In this document: piece after piece, positions 18,865-28,585 of the stretch
Numbering within the stretch: position 1 is the stretch's first letter
Layout: every line of letters begins with the position of its first letter
NCBI RefSeq assembly: GCF_001612555.1
Contig: NZ_CP015110.1
Location: 2,046,001 to 2,110,000 of the forward strand
DNA from: Acinetobacter sp. TGL-Y2
GTDB lineage: Bacteria; Pseudomonadota; Gammaproteobacteria; Pseudomonadales; Moraxellaceae
Direction of reading: 5' to 3'
DNA length: 64,000 bases
The notes under the pieces: model-generated
What the model saw: only the letters and a program-made list of their open reading frames with translations
What the model was told of the DNA's origin: nothing
The model's database searches: none
Position numbers and translations under genes: made by a program

Positions 18865-19952
18865 TATCCACCATTCTGCGTTGCGAGCATTGCTAACATA
18901 TCTGCTTGATATTCACGATGTAAACTGTCAAGTAATTCAGTTAAATCACCTTCCATCACGGCGTCTAACTTATATAAGGTTAAGTTAATACGGTGATCGG
19001 TCATACGACCTTGCGGATAGTTATAAGTACGAATACGTTCAGAACGATCACCAGAACCGACCAAATCACGGCGCATCTCTGAGGTTGCAGCATCAGCGGC
19101 GGCACGTTTGGCATTTTCTAAACGCGATGCAAGCAGTGCCAAAGCTTTGGCTTTGTTTTTATGCTGTGAACGTTCGTCCTGGCATTCAACCACAGTCCCT
19201 GTCGGTAAATGGGTAATACGTACCGCAGAGTCGGTTTTGTTAATGTGCTGACCACCCGCGCCTGACGCACGGTAAGTATCAATACGTAAATCCGATGAAT
19301 TAATTTCAACCGTGGTATCGACATCCACTTCAGGCAAAATTGCAACAGTACAGGCAGAGGTATGGACACGCCCTTGCGACTCAGTTGCAGGTACACGCTG
19401 GACACGATGCGCGCCACTTTCAAACTTCAAGCGACCATAGACACCTTCGCCACTGACCAAACAAATCACTTCTTTATAACCGCCGTGCTCCCCTTCATTT
19501 TCAGAAAGCACTTCTATACGCCAGCCTTGGGTTTCAGCAAATTTGCTGTACATACGGTATAAATCACCTGCGAATATTGCAGCTTCATCCCCACCCGTTC
19601 CTGCACGTACCTCCAAATAAGCCGAGTTGGCATCATTTGGATCTTTTGGAATCATCAGGATATTTAAATCCGCTTCAAGACTTGCAATTAAAGCTTTATT
19701 TTCTTTAATTTCTTCAACCGCCATTTCCTTAAAATCAGGATCTGAGAGCATTTCACTTGCAGTTTCAATATCTTGTTCAGCTTGAAGGTACTTTTTCCAT
19801 ACCGACGTGATTTCAGTTAAATCACTGTGTTCACGTGATAAATTACGAAAACGTTTATTGTCTGAAATAACTTCAATATCAGCCAATAACGCTTCTAACT
19901 CTTCGTGACGATCACACAATTGGTCTAATCGTAAACGTAACGATTCTTTCAT
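18864..19952 (-). CDS. prfA: Peptide chain release factor 1
   Basis: The 362-aa class I release factor recognises UAA and UAG. The peptidyl-transferase motif GGQ lies in [19 protein letters not shown], around residue 235. Codon recognition residues are in the [19 protein letters not shown] region (PxT-type motif), and [13 protein letters not shown] is also typical. The length equals that of E. coli RF1 within a few residues. prmC abuts it downstream. In many bacteria hemA precedes prfA; here the upstream 560 bases contain no such gene. Confidence 0.96.
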   Translation of the reverse strand: MKESLRLRLDQLCDRHEELEALLADIEVISDNKRFRNLSREHSDLTEITSVWKKYLQAEQDIETASEMLSDPDFKEMAVEEIKENKALIASLEADLNILMIPKDPNDANSAYLEVRAGTGGDEAAIFAGDLYRMYSKFAETQGWRIEVLSENEGEHGGYKEVICLVSGEGVYGRLKFESGAHRVQRVPATESQGRVHTSACTVAILPEVDVDTTVEINSSDLRIDTYRASGAGGQHINKTDSAVRITHLPTGTVVECQDERSQHKNKAKALALLASRLENAKRAAADAATSEMRRDLVGSGDRSERIRTYNYPQGRMTDHRINLTLYKLDAVMEGDLTELLDSLHREYQADMLAMLATQNGG

Positions 19953-20519
19953 TTTAAATAGGATCTCAAGCTAAGACTCAATCCAACCCGACCGTCTCAT
20001 TCAACAGCAGCGATGGCAAGTCAATTCTAAATTGAGCTTAGTTTAACGGCTTACACCTTTAAATAACATATCTAGTGGGTATTCAAGTTCAATCAAAAGG
20101 CAAAACTTCAAGAATGTCTAAATTTTGCTTATTTTTAATCATTTCATATGCAAACCTTTCATAGGAAAACCTTAGCATCCTTATAGGATTTAGCCCCACT
20201 TTCAATAATCGAAGGATTGAGCTTAGCTTTAGACGTTAAACATGATGGATGATTCAGATTTGATTTTAATACGTCCCATCACGCCACTTGCTCAACATTT
20301 TTCTGATTCAATTTTCATTCACATTACAATCATCTTCATGATTTATACTTATTCAGCATCATTTAGAGGCTTTATTAGACAGTTGTAATATAAACACTAC
20401 ACTAGGATACGAAACAGTAAAACTCGGCACTCGCTTCTCCATATTTTCGGTCAGTGTTTTTGTTACATTTGCTTCATCGAAATAATACTGGTCCGGCTGT
20501 TTTGGACATGGAGTTAAAA
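19953..20519. other. Non-coding region between divergent prfA and glycine-zipper gene
   Basis: About 565 bases separating two divergent genes. I see only short spurious frames. It should hold promoters for both directions, but no box stands out clearly. A good GGAG ribosome site at 20510-20513 serves the gene starting at 20520. Confidence 0.45.
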
Positions 20520-20945
20520 ATGAAATTGAATACTTTATTGATCTCAGCAACATTAGCGACTGCGTCTATGTTCACCGTATCTGCGCATGCAGACAGTACA
20601 GCACGTGTTGCTGCTGCCAGTGCTTTAGGCAGTGTTGCAGGTACAGCGCTTGGTAAGAATATGGGTGGCAATACTGGCGCAACCATTGGTGCAGCGTTAG
20701 GCGGTGCAGGTGGTGCAGCAGTGGCAAGTAACAAGCGTAACCGTACAGAGTCTGCAATTGGTGGTGCTTTAGGTGGCGGTGCAGGTTATACCGTCGGTAA
20801 AAGTATGGGTGGTTCAAACGGTGGTTACATCGGTTCTGCTTTAGGTGCGGCAGGTGGTGCGGCACTGGGTAATAAAATCTCAAAAGACAAAGTTTCTGAC
20901 TCTCGTCAAGATCGCAAATGGAAGAAAAAACGTAATCGTCGTTAA
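20520..20945 (+). CDS. Glycine-zipper secreted protein (first of a pair)
   Basis: I start at the ATG 20520, which has a GGAG site 7 bases upstream and gives a clean signal peptide (MKLNTLLISATLATASMFTVSAHA, cut near residue 24). The 141-aa product is rich in Gly/Ala with repeated GxxxG units such as GSVAGTALGKNMGGNTGATI and GGAGYTVGKSMGGSNG, ending in a Lys/Arg-rich tail. Glycine zippers insert into or pack against membranes; relatives are found in outer-membrane or surface proteins. A second related gene follows at 21335. The function is unknown. Confidence 0.82.
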   Translation: MKLNTLLISATLATASMFTVSAHADSTARVAAASALGSVAGTALGKNMGGNTGATIGAALGGAGGAAVASNKRNRTESAIGGALGGGAGYTVGKSMGGSNGGYIGSALGAAGGAALGNKISKDKVSDSRQDRKWKKKRNRR

Positions 20946-21334
20946 TTCTCAAAGCTTCATCTTTTCAAGCAATCTTAAAAGCACCGTTAGGTGCTTTTTT
21001 GTGCTTCATGATTTAATCTCATTTCACTTGCTTGATTGAATATAAATATACCGCTTGCCTAATTAGAATTTTCACTCATTTGGGATTTATTAAGTACCTT
21101 AAAAATTAAAAGTCATGCCTGCTCAAATTTTAGCCGAAACAAGAACTTCAACATACTGAAGTCCTACTTTTCCAATTCCGACCAAACTACGTTTGCCCTT
21201 TAATGACCACATAAAATAATGAATGAATCTTGAAGAAAAAAATACACATTCAGCACACTCCCTCCACGCTGCTTGATCAATGCTTATTTATATTCAATCT
21301 ATCCAATAAATATAGCTTCGTTCAGGAGTCGGTC
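20946..21334. other. Gap between the two glycine-zipper genes
   Basis: About 390 bases with a terminator at 20976-21000. The remainder holds the upstream region of the second gene, with an AGGAG site at 21324-21328. I see no other gene. Confidence 0.5.
20976..21000 (+). terminator. Intrinsic terminator of the first glycine-zipper gene
   Basis: AAAGCACC and GGTGCTTT pair over a GTTA tetraloop, followed by six T residues. It lies about 30 bases after the stop. Confidence 0.88.
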
Positions 21335-21868
21335 ATGAAATTTAATTCAATCGTATTAGCAGCCGTGGTTGCAACCGCAGGAATTACCACAGCCCAAGCA
21401 GATAACAACACTCACGTTGCGCTTACCTCAGCTCTTGGTGGCGTGGTCGGTGCTGCTATTGGACAAAAAATGGGTGGCTCTACCGGTGCAATGGTCGGTT
21501 CCGCACTCGGCGGTGCAGGTGGTGCAGCTGCATCTGCCAGCAAACGTGACCGTAATGGCGCAGCGATTGGTGCAGCACTCGGCGGTGTCGGTGGTTATAC
21601 GGTCGGTCGTAACATGGGCGGTACCAATGGCGGATATGCGGGTGCTGCGCTTGGTTCAGCGGGTGGTTCAGTTTTAGGCAAGAAAGTCTCTGAAGATCGT
21701 CGCTATGATGATGGTTATGATGACCGCTATGACCGTGACAGTCGTTATAACGATCGTTATGACCGTCGTAGCAGTGGCTATCGTAACAACAACTATCGTT
21801 ATAATGATCGTAACTACCGTTCTGATAACGGTCGTCATTTGGGTTGGTCTAAAAACGGAAAACGCTAA
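21335..21868 (+). CDS. Glycine-zipper secreted protein with Arg/Tyr/Asp-rich tail (second of a pair)
   Basis: The ATG at 21335 follows an AGGAG site and starts a signal peptide (MKFNSIVLAAVVATAGITTAQA). The frame is open upstream but has no support there. The 177-aa product repeats the zipper core of the preceding gene (GAAIGQKMGGSTGAMVGSAL, GGYTVGRNMGGTNGGYAG). It then has a low-complexity tail of about 65 residues built from RYD/DRY/YNDR units, strongly charged. The two genes look like diverged duplicates. The tail could bind nucleic acid, peptidoglycan or polyanions, but that is speculation. Confidence 0.82.
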   Translation: MKFNSIVLAAVVATAGITTAQADNNTHVALTSALGGVVGAAIGQKMGGSTGAMVGSALGGAGGAAASASKRDRNGAAIGAALGGVGGYTVGRNMGGTNGGYAGAALGSAGGSVLGKKVSEDRRYDDGYDDRYDRDSRYNDRYDRRSSGYRNNNYRYNDRNYRSDNGRHLGWSKNGKR

Positions 21869-21923
21869 TCTAAGCCAAAAATTGATTAATTTTAAAAGCG
21901 CTTTTGTTTAAAAGTTGAGAGAG

Positions 21924-21948
21924 CAAAAGCACCTACGGGTGCTTTTTT
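21924..21948 (+). terminator. Intrinsic terminator of the second glycine-zipper gene
   Basis: AAAAGCACC and GGTGCTTTTTT flank a short TACG loop, about 55 bases after the stop. The stem core is almost identical to that of the terminator after the first gene, consistent with duplication of the whole unit. Confidence 0.87.
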
Positions 21949-22071
21949 GATTTGAAAATTATTTTAATTCAACGCGCTTTATCTTATCGTTTTCTTATAT
22001 CGATTTTTTTCAATATACAAGATTATGATAAAGTCGTATGATCAATTCAAACCCGTTGAATGAGACATGCA

Positions 22072-23076
22072 ATGCGTACTTTAAAAGACATTAAGTTTTC
22101 AGTATTAGAACTCGCCCCTGTTCGTGATGACAAAACCGTCGAATTTTCACTCAAGCACGCTTTAGAACTTGCTCAACATATTGAAAAACTAGGTTATGAA
22201 CGTCTATGGCTCGCTGAACATCACAATATGGATGGTATCGCCAGTTCAGCTACCGCTGTGTTGCTTGGCTATTTGCTTGCCAATACGCAAACATTAAAAC
22301 TGGGTTCAGGTGGCATTATGTTACCCAACCATGCGCCACTAGTGGTCGCTGAGCAGTTTGGTACACTTGCAACACTTTATCCAAACCGTGTTGAATTAGG
22401 GCTTGGACGCGCACCCGGTACAGATCAAGTCACCATGCGTGCTTTACGCCGTGGACGCCAAGAAACGGAAGAACAATTTCCACAGGATGTACTCGAAATT
22501 TTGAGTTATGTCGGAGATGCAAAGCCGAATCAAAGTATTACAGCAACCCCGGGGCAAGGTACGCACGTTCCAGTCTGGTTACTCGGTTCGAGCCTGTTTA
22601 GTGCACAGCTTGCGGCCAAACTTGGTTTACCCTACTCTTTCGCTTCACACTTTGCGCCGCGTATGCTCGGTCAAGCGATTCAGCTGTATCGTGAAAACTT
22701 TGAACCGTCTATTTACTTAGATCAACCTTATGTGTCTATGGGCGTACCTACAGCCATTGCAGAGACCGATGAAGAAGCTGAATACTTGGCCACCAGTGCG
22801 TATCAACGGGTCTTAGGTTTAATGCGCGGTGAAAGTCTAAAACTCAAAGCCCCTGTTGCAAATATACAAGTGCATTGGTCAGCTGCCGAAAAAATGTCGG
22901 TGGATAATTTCTTTGCGATGGCGCAGATTGGTTCGCCTGAAACCGTGAAAATGGGGCTTGAACAACTCCTCATTCCTTATGATGTGGATGAGTTTATTTT
23001 CACCTGTGATATTTATGATACGCAAAAACGTATTCGTAACTTTGAGTTACTCATGCAACTGAAAAACGCGGACTGA
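22072..23076 (+). CDS. LLM-class (luciferase-like) flavin-dependent oxidoreductase
   Basis: From the ATG at 22072 the product is 334 aa; an in-frame ATG at 22060 is possible, but the family usually begins near MxxLxDIKFSVL. Characteristic segments are [45 protein letters not shown] and [12 protein letters not shown], which place it in the bacterial-luciferase superfamily subgroup (MsnO8-like). These use reduced flavin and oxygen on small molecules. The substrate is unknown. It has its own terminator downstream and no co-directional partner enzyme, so a separate flavin reductase would be needed. Confidence 0.87.
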   Translation: MRTLKDIKFSVLELAPVRDDKTVEFSLKHALELAQHIEKLGYERLWLAEHHNMDGIASSATAVLLGYLLANTQTLKLGSGGIMLPNHAPLVVAEQFGTLATLYPNRVELGLGRAPGTDQVTMRALRRGRQETEEQFPQDVLEILSYVGDAKPNQSITATPGQGTHVPVWLLGSSLFSAQLAAKLGLPYSFASHFAPRMLGQAIQLYRENFEPSIYLDQPYVSMGVPTAIAETDEEAEYLATSAYQRVLGLMRGESLKLKAPVANIQVHWSAAEKMSVDNFFAMAQIGSPETVKMGLEQLLIPYDVDEFIFTCDIYDTQKRIRNFELLMQLKNAD

Positions 23077-23106
23077 AGCCAAAACTGTCATGCCGTAAAT
23101 ATTCAC

Positions 23107-23133
23107 AAGCCCTTTTCATTTAAAGGGCTTTTT
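23107..23133 (+). terminator. Intrinsic terminator of the LLM oxidoreductase gene
   Basis: AAGCCCTTT (23107-23115) pairs with AAAGGGCTT (23122-23130) and is followed by T residues, about 30 bases after the stop. Confidence 0.85.
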
Positions 23134-23295
23134 AATTGAATCTTACATTTTAAATTTCAGCAAATACAATTACCTAAACAAGAAAAACTAAAGATCTCAT
23201 CATTAAAATCAAAGCTTGTAAGAAATGGACCTGAATAATAAGAGGACGAGAACCATCATTTGAGTTAGCACACCAAACCTAAAGCTCAAGTCCTG

Positions 23296-24179
23296 ATGTT
23301 CATTAGTACCGAATTATTCTGCTTAATTGATGATTTCTTTCTTAAATTTGAAGCAAATTATTGGAAATTTCTCAAACAAAGTCGTCAATCTATCAGAATT
23401 CGACCAACCCAACTGAGTCTCTCAGAAATTACTTTTATAGCCATTTGGTATAAGTGTTCTCACTTCAATAATTTCAAAGCATTCTTTTCATGGTTGAAGC
23501 AGGATAAAAATTCATTTATTTAAAAGCTTACCTTGTTATCAACGAATGATTCACCTCATCAATATGCATCAATTAGCACTACATGCTTTACACATGGCTG
23601 CAATGAAAAGCCAACTTAGCCAATACTTATGGGTTGATTCAACCACTTCCGGTCTGCAAAAATCAACGGATTCAACGTCATAAATCTCTAGCCAAAATTG
23701 CATCTCGCGGTAAAATTTCGATGGGGTGGTTTTATGGTTATAAATTACATATGCAATAAATCAATTGGGTGAAATCGCTTGTTCTGCTTTATCTAATGGA
23801 CTTGTGAGTGACATCAAAATGGTTGAGCATTTGGTTGAAGACTTAGAAGCAAAGCTTTATGCCGATCGTGGTGATATCAGCCAAGACTTAAAAAGCAGAT
23901 TAAAAGATCAAGGTATTGATTTGATAACCTATCATCGAAAGAGCATGTCATCGAAAGAACATGAAGCAGGTTCAACTCTGTGCAGCAGATGAATATCACT
24001 TGAAACAGCGCAATAAAATAGAAACGCTATTCAGCGTATTAAAAGGACAATACAACTTAGTGACGAATAAAGCGCGTAGTATTCATGGATTTCTAAGTGG
24101 AATTTACGCATCGTTATGCGCATATCAACTCACCCATCGAAATAAGCCAAAAATTCAGATTATGGAACCATTGGCTTAA
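23296..24179 (+). pseudogene. Decayed IS982-family transposase
   Basis: The sequence reads as one IS982-type transposase only if several frames are joined. The N-terminal part is TELFCLIDDFFLKFE and SLSEITFIAIWYKCSHFNNF (23296-23523). The middle DDE part is LPVCKNQRIQRHKSLAKIAS and GWFYGYKLH (about 23645-23755). Next comes GEIACSALSNGLVSDIKMVE with LYADRGDISQDLKSRL (23765-23990), and the C-terminus is HLKQRNKIETLFSVLKGQYN (23961-24179). Frames change near 23520, 23755 and 23950. The last break sits at a 16-bp tandem duplication (23933-23964). No terminal repeats could be recognised, so the element looks immobile. Confidence 0.88.
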
Positions 24180-24364
24180 GCAGGATTCGGGGGAATACTA
24201 AAATCTCAAAAAGCACTTCCCCCATTGCGATGATCTCTTTGGAAATGAGATGAATCTTGTCATCTTTAAAATCCTGTACCCCATATTTGAAATATGAATT
24301 TCAGACATGTGCAAGTTGAATACGTTACAATAATGCATCCTTTATCATTTTTTAGGTTGTTACT

Positions 24365-25270
24365 GTGAAGTGGTTACAAATCCATATTACTGTCGATCAA
24401 GCGCAAGTTGATTTTACTGAAACATTGTTATTGTCCTTGGGCGCAGTTAGCGTCACTTTAGACGATGCTGAAGATCAGGCCTTGCTTGAACCACTTCCCG
24501 GTGAAACACCGCTTTGGAACAAAGTGATTGTCACTGGTATTTACGCGCAAGAGGATGGCGAAGAAATTGATGTGGCTGCTTTAGAAGCCTTTATTCAACA
24601 GCAAATGCCAGATGCTCCTCTTCGTAGCGCGCTGATGGAAGACCAAGCATGGGAACGCACATGGATGGATGCTTATGAACCCATTCAAATTGGAGAAAAG
24701 TTTTGGATTGTTCCAGAATGGATACAAGCGCCTGAACCTGATGCGGTAAACATAAAACTGGATCCAGGTTTAGCATTTGGTACGGGTAACCATGCTTCTA
24801 CCTTCTTGTGTTTACAATGGCTAGGTAAAACAGATGTAAAAGACAAAATCGTGATCGATTATGGTTGTGGTTCAGGTATTTTGGGCGTAGCGGCACTGCT
24901 CTTAGGTGCTAAAAAAGTCTACGCAACCGATATTGATCCCCAAGCCGTTCTTGCAACGCAGCAAAATGCTGAACTTAATGGCGTGCTTGAAAATCTGTAT
25001 GTCGGCTTACCCGAAGAATTCAATGCTGAATTTGCACATCAAAAAGCAGATGTGTTTGTGGCAAACATTTTGGCAGGTCCATTGATGGCACTCGCGTCTG
25101 AATTCTCAACATTGGTTAAATCTGAGGGTGAGTTCGCACTTGCGGGTGTAATAGACGAGCAAGTTGATGATGTTTCTCGTGTTTATTCTGAATTTTTTGA
25201 TATATTAGAAGTAGAGAAACGCGACGAAAACTGGTGTCGTATTTCAGGGAAACGCCACACGATATCATAG
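24365..25270 (+). CDS. prmA: PrmA, ribosomal protein L11 methyltransferase
   Basis: The 301-aa protein starts at GTG 24365 ([19 protein letters not shown]). It has the N-terminal substrate-recognition domain and the SAM-binding core [39 protein letters not shown] and the NILAGPL motif that replaces NPPY in this family. PrmA trimethylates L11 of the large ribosomal subunit. It is followed 16 bases later by a zinc-ribbon membrane-protein gene, then fis, an order common in gammaproteobacteria. Confidence 0.94.
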   Translation: MKWLQIHITVDQAQVDFTETLLLSLGAVSVTLDDAEDQALLEPLPGETPLWNKVIVTGIYAQEDGEEIDVAALEAFIQQQMPDAPLRSALMEDQAWERTWMDAYEPIQIGEKFWIVPEWIQAPEPDAVNIKLDPGLAFGTGNHASTFLCLQWLGKTDVKDKIVIDYGCGSGILGVAALLLGAKKVYATDIDPQAVLATQQNAELNGVLENLYVGLPEEFNAEFAHQKADVFVANILAGPLMALASEFSTLVKSEGEFALAGVIDEQVDDVSRVYSEFFDILEVEKRDENWCRISGKRHTIS

Positions 25271-25286
25271 AGCCTGATTTAACATC

Positions 25287-26144
25287 ATGAGTGAAAAACA
25301 AACCTGCTGCCCAAATTGTTCATCGATATATAAAGTCACTGTGACTCAATTGACCGTTGCACAAGGTATGGTTTGTTGCCCAAAATGTACGGCTGAATTT
25401 AATGCACTCTTGCATTTAGTTCAGCCTAAATCCTCCAATACAGATGCACCTCAATCTGTTGAGACTGAGCTCCACCACGCGAATCCATTTTCGGTGACTC
25501 GTCATTCCAATGAACAACACCTGCTTGATATTTTTGATCGCAAGACTGACAATTCCAATATTAATTTACGCACTTACTTAAACAATCTCAATTCATTTAA
25601 CAATGAACCGATTGCCAATTTTCCAGCGCTGAATTTATCTGCCGATCAAAGTATATCTTCTGATACCAAACGCAAAAGCACTGGGTACTATGTGCTGTGG
25701 TCTTTGATTAATTTAATCCTCATCTTTGTATTAATGTTCCAAGTGCTGTGGTTTAACCCCAATCTGTTACAACGTTCTCCACTGCTAAACTGGGTATTTA
25801 TCACCACCTGCAATGTGTTTAACTGTCAAACTATTGATGAACGTTATACCTATATTCAGGTAAGTCAGATTCAAGTGCGTGCGTTAAGCACGAAAAGCAC
25901 TGAGTTTTCAGGTGTACTGACCAATCATTATGAAAAAGGTATAGCACTGCCTTTAATGAAGATCAGCTTAATCAAAGATGGTAAAGTCATTTCCTCATCG
26001 ATACGTCCACCTTCAGAATATTTAATTGAAAGCCTAAATGGAATCACACGAATCCCTACCCAAAGCCCTTACAAATTTCAATTTAAGTTAAATGTCCCTC
26101 GAAATGCTTTCGATACATACAGATTGGCGGTGATCCGCCCTTAA
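25287..26144 (+). CDS. Zinc-ribbon, single-span membrane protein (DUF3426 / MJ0042 type)
   Basis: The 285-residue protein begins with an MJ0042-type zinc ribbon: Cys8-Pro-Asn-Cys11 and Cys31-Pro-Lys-Cys34 (CPNCSSIYKV, CCPKCTAEF). A low-complexity linker follows, then one membrane span at about residues 137-157 (VLWSLINLILIFVLMFQVLWF) and a DUF3426 periplasmic domain (ISQIQVRAL, FSGVLTNHYEKGIALPLMKI). It lies between prmA and fis. The biochemical role of this family is unknown to me. The ribbon would be cytoplasmic and the C-terminal domain external. Confidence 0.85.
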   Translation: MSEKQTCCPNCSSIYKVTVTQLTVAQGMVCCPKCTAEFNALLHLVQPKSSNTDAPQSVETELHHANPFSVTRHSNEQHLLDIFDRKTDNSNINLRTYLNNLNSFNNEPIANFPALNLSADQSISSDTKRKSTGYYVLWSLINLILIFVLMFQVLWFNPNLLQRSPLLNWVFITTCNVFNCQTIDERYTYIQVSQIQVRALSTKSTEFSGVLTNHYEKGIALPLMKISLIKDGKVISSSIRPPSEYLIESLNGITRIPTQSPYKFQFKLNVPRNAFDTYRLAVIRP

Positions 26145-26187
26145 GATTTAAAAAAACTTTAAAAAAATGAAAAAAAATGTAGTTTTC

Positions 26188-26218
26188 TTGCTCACTTTTT
26201 TCTAGACAATGGTATGAT
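26188..26218 (+). promoter_or_regulatory. Probable promoter with extended -10 element
   Basis: TATGAT (26213-26218) preceded by TGG makes an extended -10 element; TTGCTC (26188-26193) is a weak -35 at 19 bases. Transcription would begin around 26225 and run into the T10 terminator at 26327. Confidence 0.5.
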
Positions 26219-26224
26219 ACGCGC

Positions 26225-26327
26225 CACGAAAGCTTTGCCATGCCAACTTCTCGCAATTTTTCAAAAAAATAATGGTTATCCCCCTGTGCTCAGTAGCATT
26301 ATTGAGCGCATCAGGTATTTTTTTTTT
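26225..26327 (+). ncRNA. Candidate small RNA or fis leader transcript
   Basis: The segment runs from the predicted start after the extended -10 box to the end of a T10 tract. It is about 100 nt, has no open frame and ends in a hairpin with a long T run, the layout of a free-standing bacterial sRNA. I do not recognise it as a known RNA family. An alternative is a terminated leader controlling fis, whose start is 190 bases further on. Confidence 0.4.
26283..26327 (+). terminator. Intrinsic terminator with T10 tract before fis
   Basis: CCTG..GCTCA (from 26283) pairs with TGAGC..CAGG (to 26315), with small internal asymmetry, followed almost at once by ten consecutive T residues (26318-26327). 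It is a strong rho-independent signal in a place with no coding sequence to terminate except the distant DUF3426 gene. Confidence 0.75.
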
Positions 26328-26516
26328 GAGAGATCGGCTGTAACAAATATTAATCTATTGTTACGGTTATTTTTCGCACAACAGTGAAAGTTGTGGCAAG
26401 CTAATTGTTCTTTGTTTTAGAGCCAACCGTTTTAGCATCTAAAACGGAGCTTGTTTTTATTTTGACCACATTTTATCACTTTACCCAAGTGATTATTGAT
26501 TCTCGGATTAACTCGC

Positions 26517-26786
26517 ATGAATAGCAAATCTCCTATTTTTACTGCACAATCTGATGTCGCTCTTCGTATCCACGTAGATCGCGCAGTTCGCCATTATTTT
26601 GCTCAATTGCAAGGCGAACAACCATCTCAAGTATATGACATGGTGCTAGCAGAAATGGAGAAACCTCTTTTATCTGTAGTGCTAGAATATACACGTGGTA
26701 ATCAGACACGTGCTGCAGAGATCCTCGGACTCAACCGTGGTACTTTACGTAAAAAGTTGAAAGCTCACGGTTTAATGAGTGAATAA
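26517..26786 (+). CDS. fis: Fis-family DNA-binding protein
   Basis: The ATG at 26517 gives an 89-aa product; a TTG at 26496 is less likely. Residues 15-40 correspond to the Fis N-terminal beta/helix region, and the C-terminus ([23 protein letters not shown]) is the Fis helix-turn-helix, close to that of NtrC-type regulators. Fis bends DNA and affects rRNA transcription, recombination and replication. In many gammaproteobacteria dusB precedes fis; here the gene upstream is the DUF3426 protein with a long non-coding gap between. A terminator follows, separating it from purH. Confidence 0.93.
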   Translation: MNSKSPIFTAQSDVALRIHVDRAVRHYFAQLQGEQPSQVYDMVLAEMEKPLLSVVLEYTRGNQTRAAEILGLNRGTLRKKLKAHGLMSE

Positions 26787-26791
26787 ATGAT

Positions 26792-26822
26792 AAAATGCTT
26801 GCGATTTCGCAGGCATTTTTTT
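26792..26822 (+). terminator. Intrinsic terminator of fis
   Basis: AAAATGCTTGCG and CGCAGGCATTTT pair around ATTT, with one T-G wobble, and are followed by a run of eight T residues. It lies within 10 bases of the fis stop. Confidence 0.88.
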
Positions 26823-26879
26823 TAACTTGCATTTCTATAATTTGTTTTACTCTGTTTCTTAAAGACTGTGACGAAGATC

Positions 26880-28454
26880 ATGACTATTAAACGCGCTTTA
26901 ATCTCTGTTTCTGACAAAACTGGTATTGTTGAGTTCGCTCAAAATCTTGCTGCTCTAGGGGTAGAAATTTTATCTACTGGCGGAACATATAAATTGTTGA
27001 GAGACAATAATGTTGCCGTAGTTGAAGTTTCAGAGCATACAGGTTTCCCAGAGATGATGGACGGCCGTGTAAAAACACTACATCCGAAAATTCATGGTGG
27101 GATCTTAGCACGTCGAGGCATTGACGAAGCTGTGATGGCTGAACACAACATCGATGCGATCGACTTGGTTGTGGTTAACCTATATCCATTTGCGGCAACG
27201 GTTGCAAAACCAAACTGTTCACTTGCTGACGCCATTGAAAACATCGATATCGGTGGTCCAACCATGGTTCGCGCTGCTGCGAAAAACCATGCGTCTGTGG
27301 GTATTATTGTTAATGCTTCTGATTACGATACTATTGTTGCTGAACTAAAAGCTGAAGGCAGCTTGTCTCATGCAACTCGTTTTGATCTTGCGGTGAAAGC
27401 ATTTGAACATACCGCTCAGTATGACGGCATGATCGCATCTTACTTAGGTGCTCGCTTAGGTCAGGATGAAGGCGCTGCTGATAAGTTTGCACGTACCTTT
27501 AATACACAATTGAATAAAGCACAAGATTTACGTTACGGTGAAAACCCACATCAATCTGCTGCATTCTATGTCGAATCAACTGCGTCTGAAGCATCTGTTT
27601 CAACGGCTCAACAGTTGCAAGGTAAAGAGCTGTCTTATAACAACATTGCAGATACAGATGCAGCACTTGAATGTGTGAAATCTTTTGCTAAACCTGCCTG
27701 TGTCATCGTGAAACACGCCAACCCATGTGGTGTTGCGGTGTCTCTAGATGGTATTGCAGCCGCTTATGATCTTGCGTATGCAACCGATCCTGAATCTGCA
27801 TTTGGCGGCATCATTGCATTTAATCGCGAATTAGATGTTGCAACGGCTCAAGCCATTGTTGATCGTCAATTCGTTGAAGTAATCATTGCACCAAGTATCG
27901 CTGATGGTGTTCTAGACGTAACAGGCGCGAAGAAAAATGTACGCGTACTGGTATGCGGTGAATTACCGAACATTGATGCACGTCAATCTCAACTGGATTA
28001 CAAACGTGTCAACGGTGGTTTACTGGTTCAAGATCAAGACTTGGGCATGATTACCAAAGACGATCTTAAAGTAGTGACCAAGGTCGCACCTACTGAACAA
28101 GAAATTGATGACATGATCTTCGCTTGGAAAGTTGCGAAATATGTGAAATCAAATGCGATTGTCTATGCGAAAAACCGTCAAACGATTGGTGTGGGCGCAG
28201 GTCAAATGAGCCGTGTCAACTCTGCGCGTATTGCGGCGATTAAAGCTGAACATGCAGGACTTGTGGTTGAAGGTGCTGTTATGGCCTCTGATGCATTCTT
28301 CCCATTCCGTGATGGTATTGATAATGCTGCAAAAGCCGGTATCAAATGCATTATTCAACCGGGTGGTTCTATGCGTGATGAAGAAACCATTGCTGCTGCT
28401 GATGAAGCGGGTATCGCAATGGTCTTCACAGGCATGCGTCATTTCCGTCACTAA
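26880..28454 (+). CDS. purH: PurH, AICAR transformylase / IMP cyclohydrolase
   Basis: I use the ATG at 26880 ([15 protein letters not shown]); a GTG four codons upstream is possible. The 524-aa bifunctional enzyme performs the last two steps of IMP synthesis. The N-terminal third is the MGS-like cyclohydrolase ([36 protein letters not shown]). The rest is the formyltransferase with its active-site Lys-His in [13 protein letters not shown]. It lies 130 bases upstream of purD, which catalyses the second step of the pathway. Confidence 0.97.
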   Translation: MTIKRALISVSDKTGIVEFAQNLAALGVEILSTGGTYKLLRDNNVAVVEVSEHTGFPEMMDGRVKTLHPKIHGGILARRGIDEAVMAEHNIDAIDLVVVNLYPFAATVAKPNCSLADAIENIDIGGPTMVRAAAKNHASVGIIVNASDYDTIVAELKAEGSLSHATRFDLAVKAFEHTAQYDGMIASYLGARLGQDEGAADKFARTFNTQLNKAQDLRYGENPHQSAAFYVESTASEASVSTAQQLQGKELSYNNIADTDAALECVKSFAKPACVIVKHANPCGVAVSLDGIAAAYDLAYATDPESAFGGIIAFNRELDVATAQAIVDRQFVEVIIAPSIADGVLDVTGAKKNVRVLVCGELPNIDARQSQLDYKRVNGGLLVQDQDLGMITKDDLKVVTKVAPTEQEIDDMIFAWKVAKYVKSNAIVYAKNRQTIGVGAGQMSRVNSARIAAIKAEHAGLVVEGAVMASDAFFPFRDGIDNAAKAGIKCIIQPGGSMRDEETIAAADEAGIAMVFTGMRHFRH

Positions 28455-28519
28455 GTTGGCAAACTGATTATGTCGTATAAGCACTTATTCATGCTTAATA
28501 CATTTGATTTATAATCGAG

Positions 28520-28556
28520 ATAAAGTCCTCTCCTGCTTACAGGCTGAGGACTTTAT
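28520..28556 (+). terminator. Hairpin between purH and purD (terminator or attenuator)
   Basis: ATAAAGTCCTC (28520-28530) and GAGGACTTTAT (28546-28556) pair perfectly. The loop contains a smaller CCTG/CAGG hairpin. There is no long T tract after it, so it could instead stabilise or process the mRNA. It ends about 30 bases before the purD start. Confidence 0.5.
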
Positions 28557-28585
28557 GTCATTTTCGATTCATGGAGTATGAACCG

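Larger units (their letters stand above)
26145..26516. other. Upstream region of fis holding promoter-like and terminator signals
   Basis: This 372-base gap has no open frame. It contains an extended -10 promoter-like motif, a strong T10 intrinsic terminator about 110 bases later and then the fis leader. It probably encodes a short RNA or an attenuated leader. Confidence 0.55.

Noticed and set aside
20474..20952. Two long minus-strand frames opposite the first glycine-zipper gene
   Set aside because: Ala/Pro- and Leu/His-rich translations are antisense artefacts of the Gly/Ala-rich coding strand.
23296..24179. Terminal inverted repeats for the IS982 relic
   Set aside because: The sequence after 24179 has no matching inverted partner upstream of 23296, so no ends were called.
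28149..28484. 111-codon minus-strand frame
   Set aside because: Antisense of the purH 3' end without any recognisable features.
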